NCBI GenBank assembly: GCA_903894155.1
Contig: CAITPF010000229.1
Span: forward strand, 1 to 32,077
DNA length: 32,077 nt
From: an uncultured beta proteobacterium
Lineage (GTDB): Bacteria > Pseudomonadota > Gammaproteobacteria > Burkholderiales > Burkholderiaceae_B
Reading direction: 5' to 3'
In this document: positions 31,998-32,077 of the stretch, piece by piece
Layout: every line of letters begins with the position of its first letter
How positions within the stretch are numbered: position 1 is the first letter of the stretch
Program-made: the position numbers and the translations under genes
Notes under the pieces: generated by a model
What the model saw: the letters and a program-made list of their open reading frames with translations, nothing else
Database searches by the model: none
What the model was told of the DNA's origin: nothing

Positions 31998-32077
31998 TCA
32001 GTAGCGCTTGCGAATCACGTAGACGGGCCGGTTCTTGGCTTCCATGTAGATTCGGCCGATGTATTCGCCGAGAACCC
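31998..32077 (-). CDS. Family 2 glycosyltransferase, C-terminal end (5' part outside window)
   Basis: Only the last 26 residues are inside the window, ending with TGA at 31998-32000. They read LGEYIGRIYMEAKNRPVYVI, then RKRY, the typical C-terminus of GtrB/ArnC-like membrane-bound polyprenyl-phosphate glycosyltransferases, which follow their two C-terminal helices with such a basic tail. The donor and acceptor cannot be told. It points left, toward the tandem repeats. Confidence 0.7.
   Translation of the reverse strand, partial: VLGEYIGRIYMEAKNRPVYVIRKRY

Overview
The window is a GC-rich piece of chromosome from a betaproteobacterium, most likely Burkholderiales. Supporting evidence is the DUF2863–EarP–EF-P module with a rhamnosylation-type Arg32 in EF-P, a Bug-family (TTT) solute-binding protein, a betaproteobacterial-style AcnA, and the DUF1178, DUF2076 and YkgJ small families. 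I see no rRNA, tRNA, CRISPR array, transposase or phage gene. The genus cannot be fixed from the sequence alone.

Layout. (1) 1-1560: 3' part of acnA, cut by the window edge. (2) 1677-4685 (+): DUF2863 protein, EarP and EF-P, the rhamnosylation branch of EF-P maturation. (3) 4691-12509 (-): read from right to left, a secreted thermonuclease, a lipoprotein-type family 5 solute-binding protein, an OppB-type permease, a 1066-residue OppC-type permease fused to a double ATPase, a DUF1178 protein and a small YkgJ-like cysteine-cluster protein. The nuclease, binding protein and permease genes overlap, which suggests coupled translation. (4) 12631-14584 (+): a D-2-hydroxyacid dehydrogenase followed by a Bug periplasmic binding protein, facing a small winged-helix regulator (14630-14998, -). 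(5) 14999-15995: an AT-rich spacer, a DUF2076 protein with a hairpin terminator, and a divergent promoter region. (6) 15996-17237 (+): a membrane-anchored TAXI-type binding protein without TRAP permease genes nearby. (7) 17307-21787 (-): a four-gene operon for a CoA-dependent 2-oxoacid oxidoreductase (gamma, alpha, beta, then a GltD-like FAD/NAD(P)/Fe-S subunit carrying the ferredoxin domain). It is preceded by a perfect FNR/ANR box. (8) 21914-23200 (-): a polytopic membrane protein resembling GT-C glycosyltransferases. (9) 23321-30577 (+): a Wsp-like chemosensory operon (CheR-TPR, tandem CheW, a receptor that seems to lack HAMP, hybrid CheA-REC, CheB), meeting head-on a REC/HD-GYP response regulator (30581-31819, -). 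(10) 31861-31986: nine tandem copies of a 14-bp unit, then the last codons of a GtrB/ArnC-like glycosyltransferase at the window edge.

How the genes work together. The chemosensory genes form a complete receptor-kinase-adaptation set with no CheY and no GGDEF protein. The adjacent HD-GYP regulator is the obvious candidate output, so the pathway may lower c-di-GMP where classical Wsp raises it. The oxidoreductase operon looks oxygen-regulated through FNR and built to pass electrons from 2-oxoacid oxidation to NAD(P)+. The peptide-type ABC importer is unusual in its fused permease/ATPase and in a binding protein that has both a lipobox and a C-terminal membrane helix.
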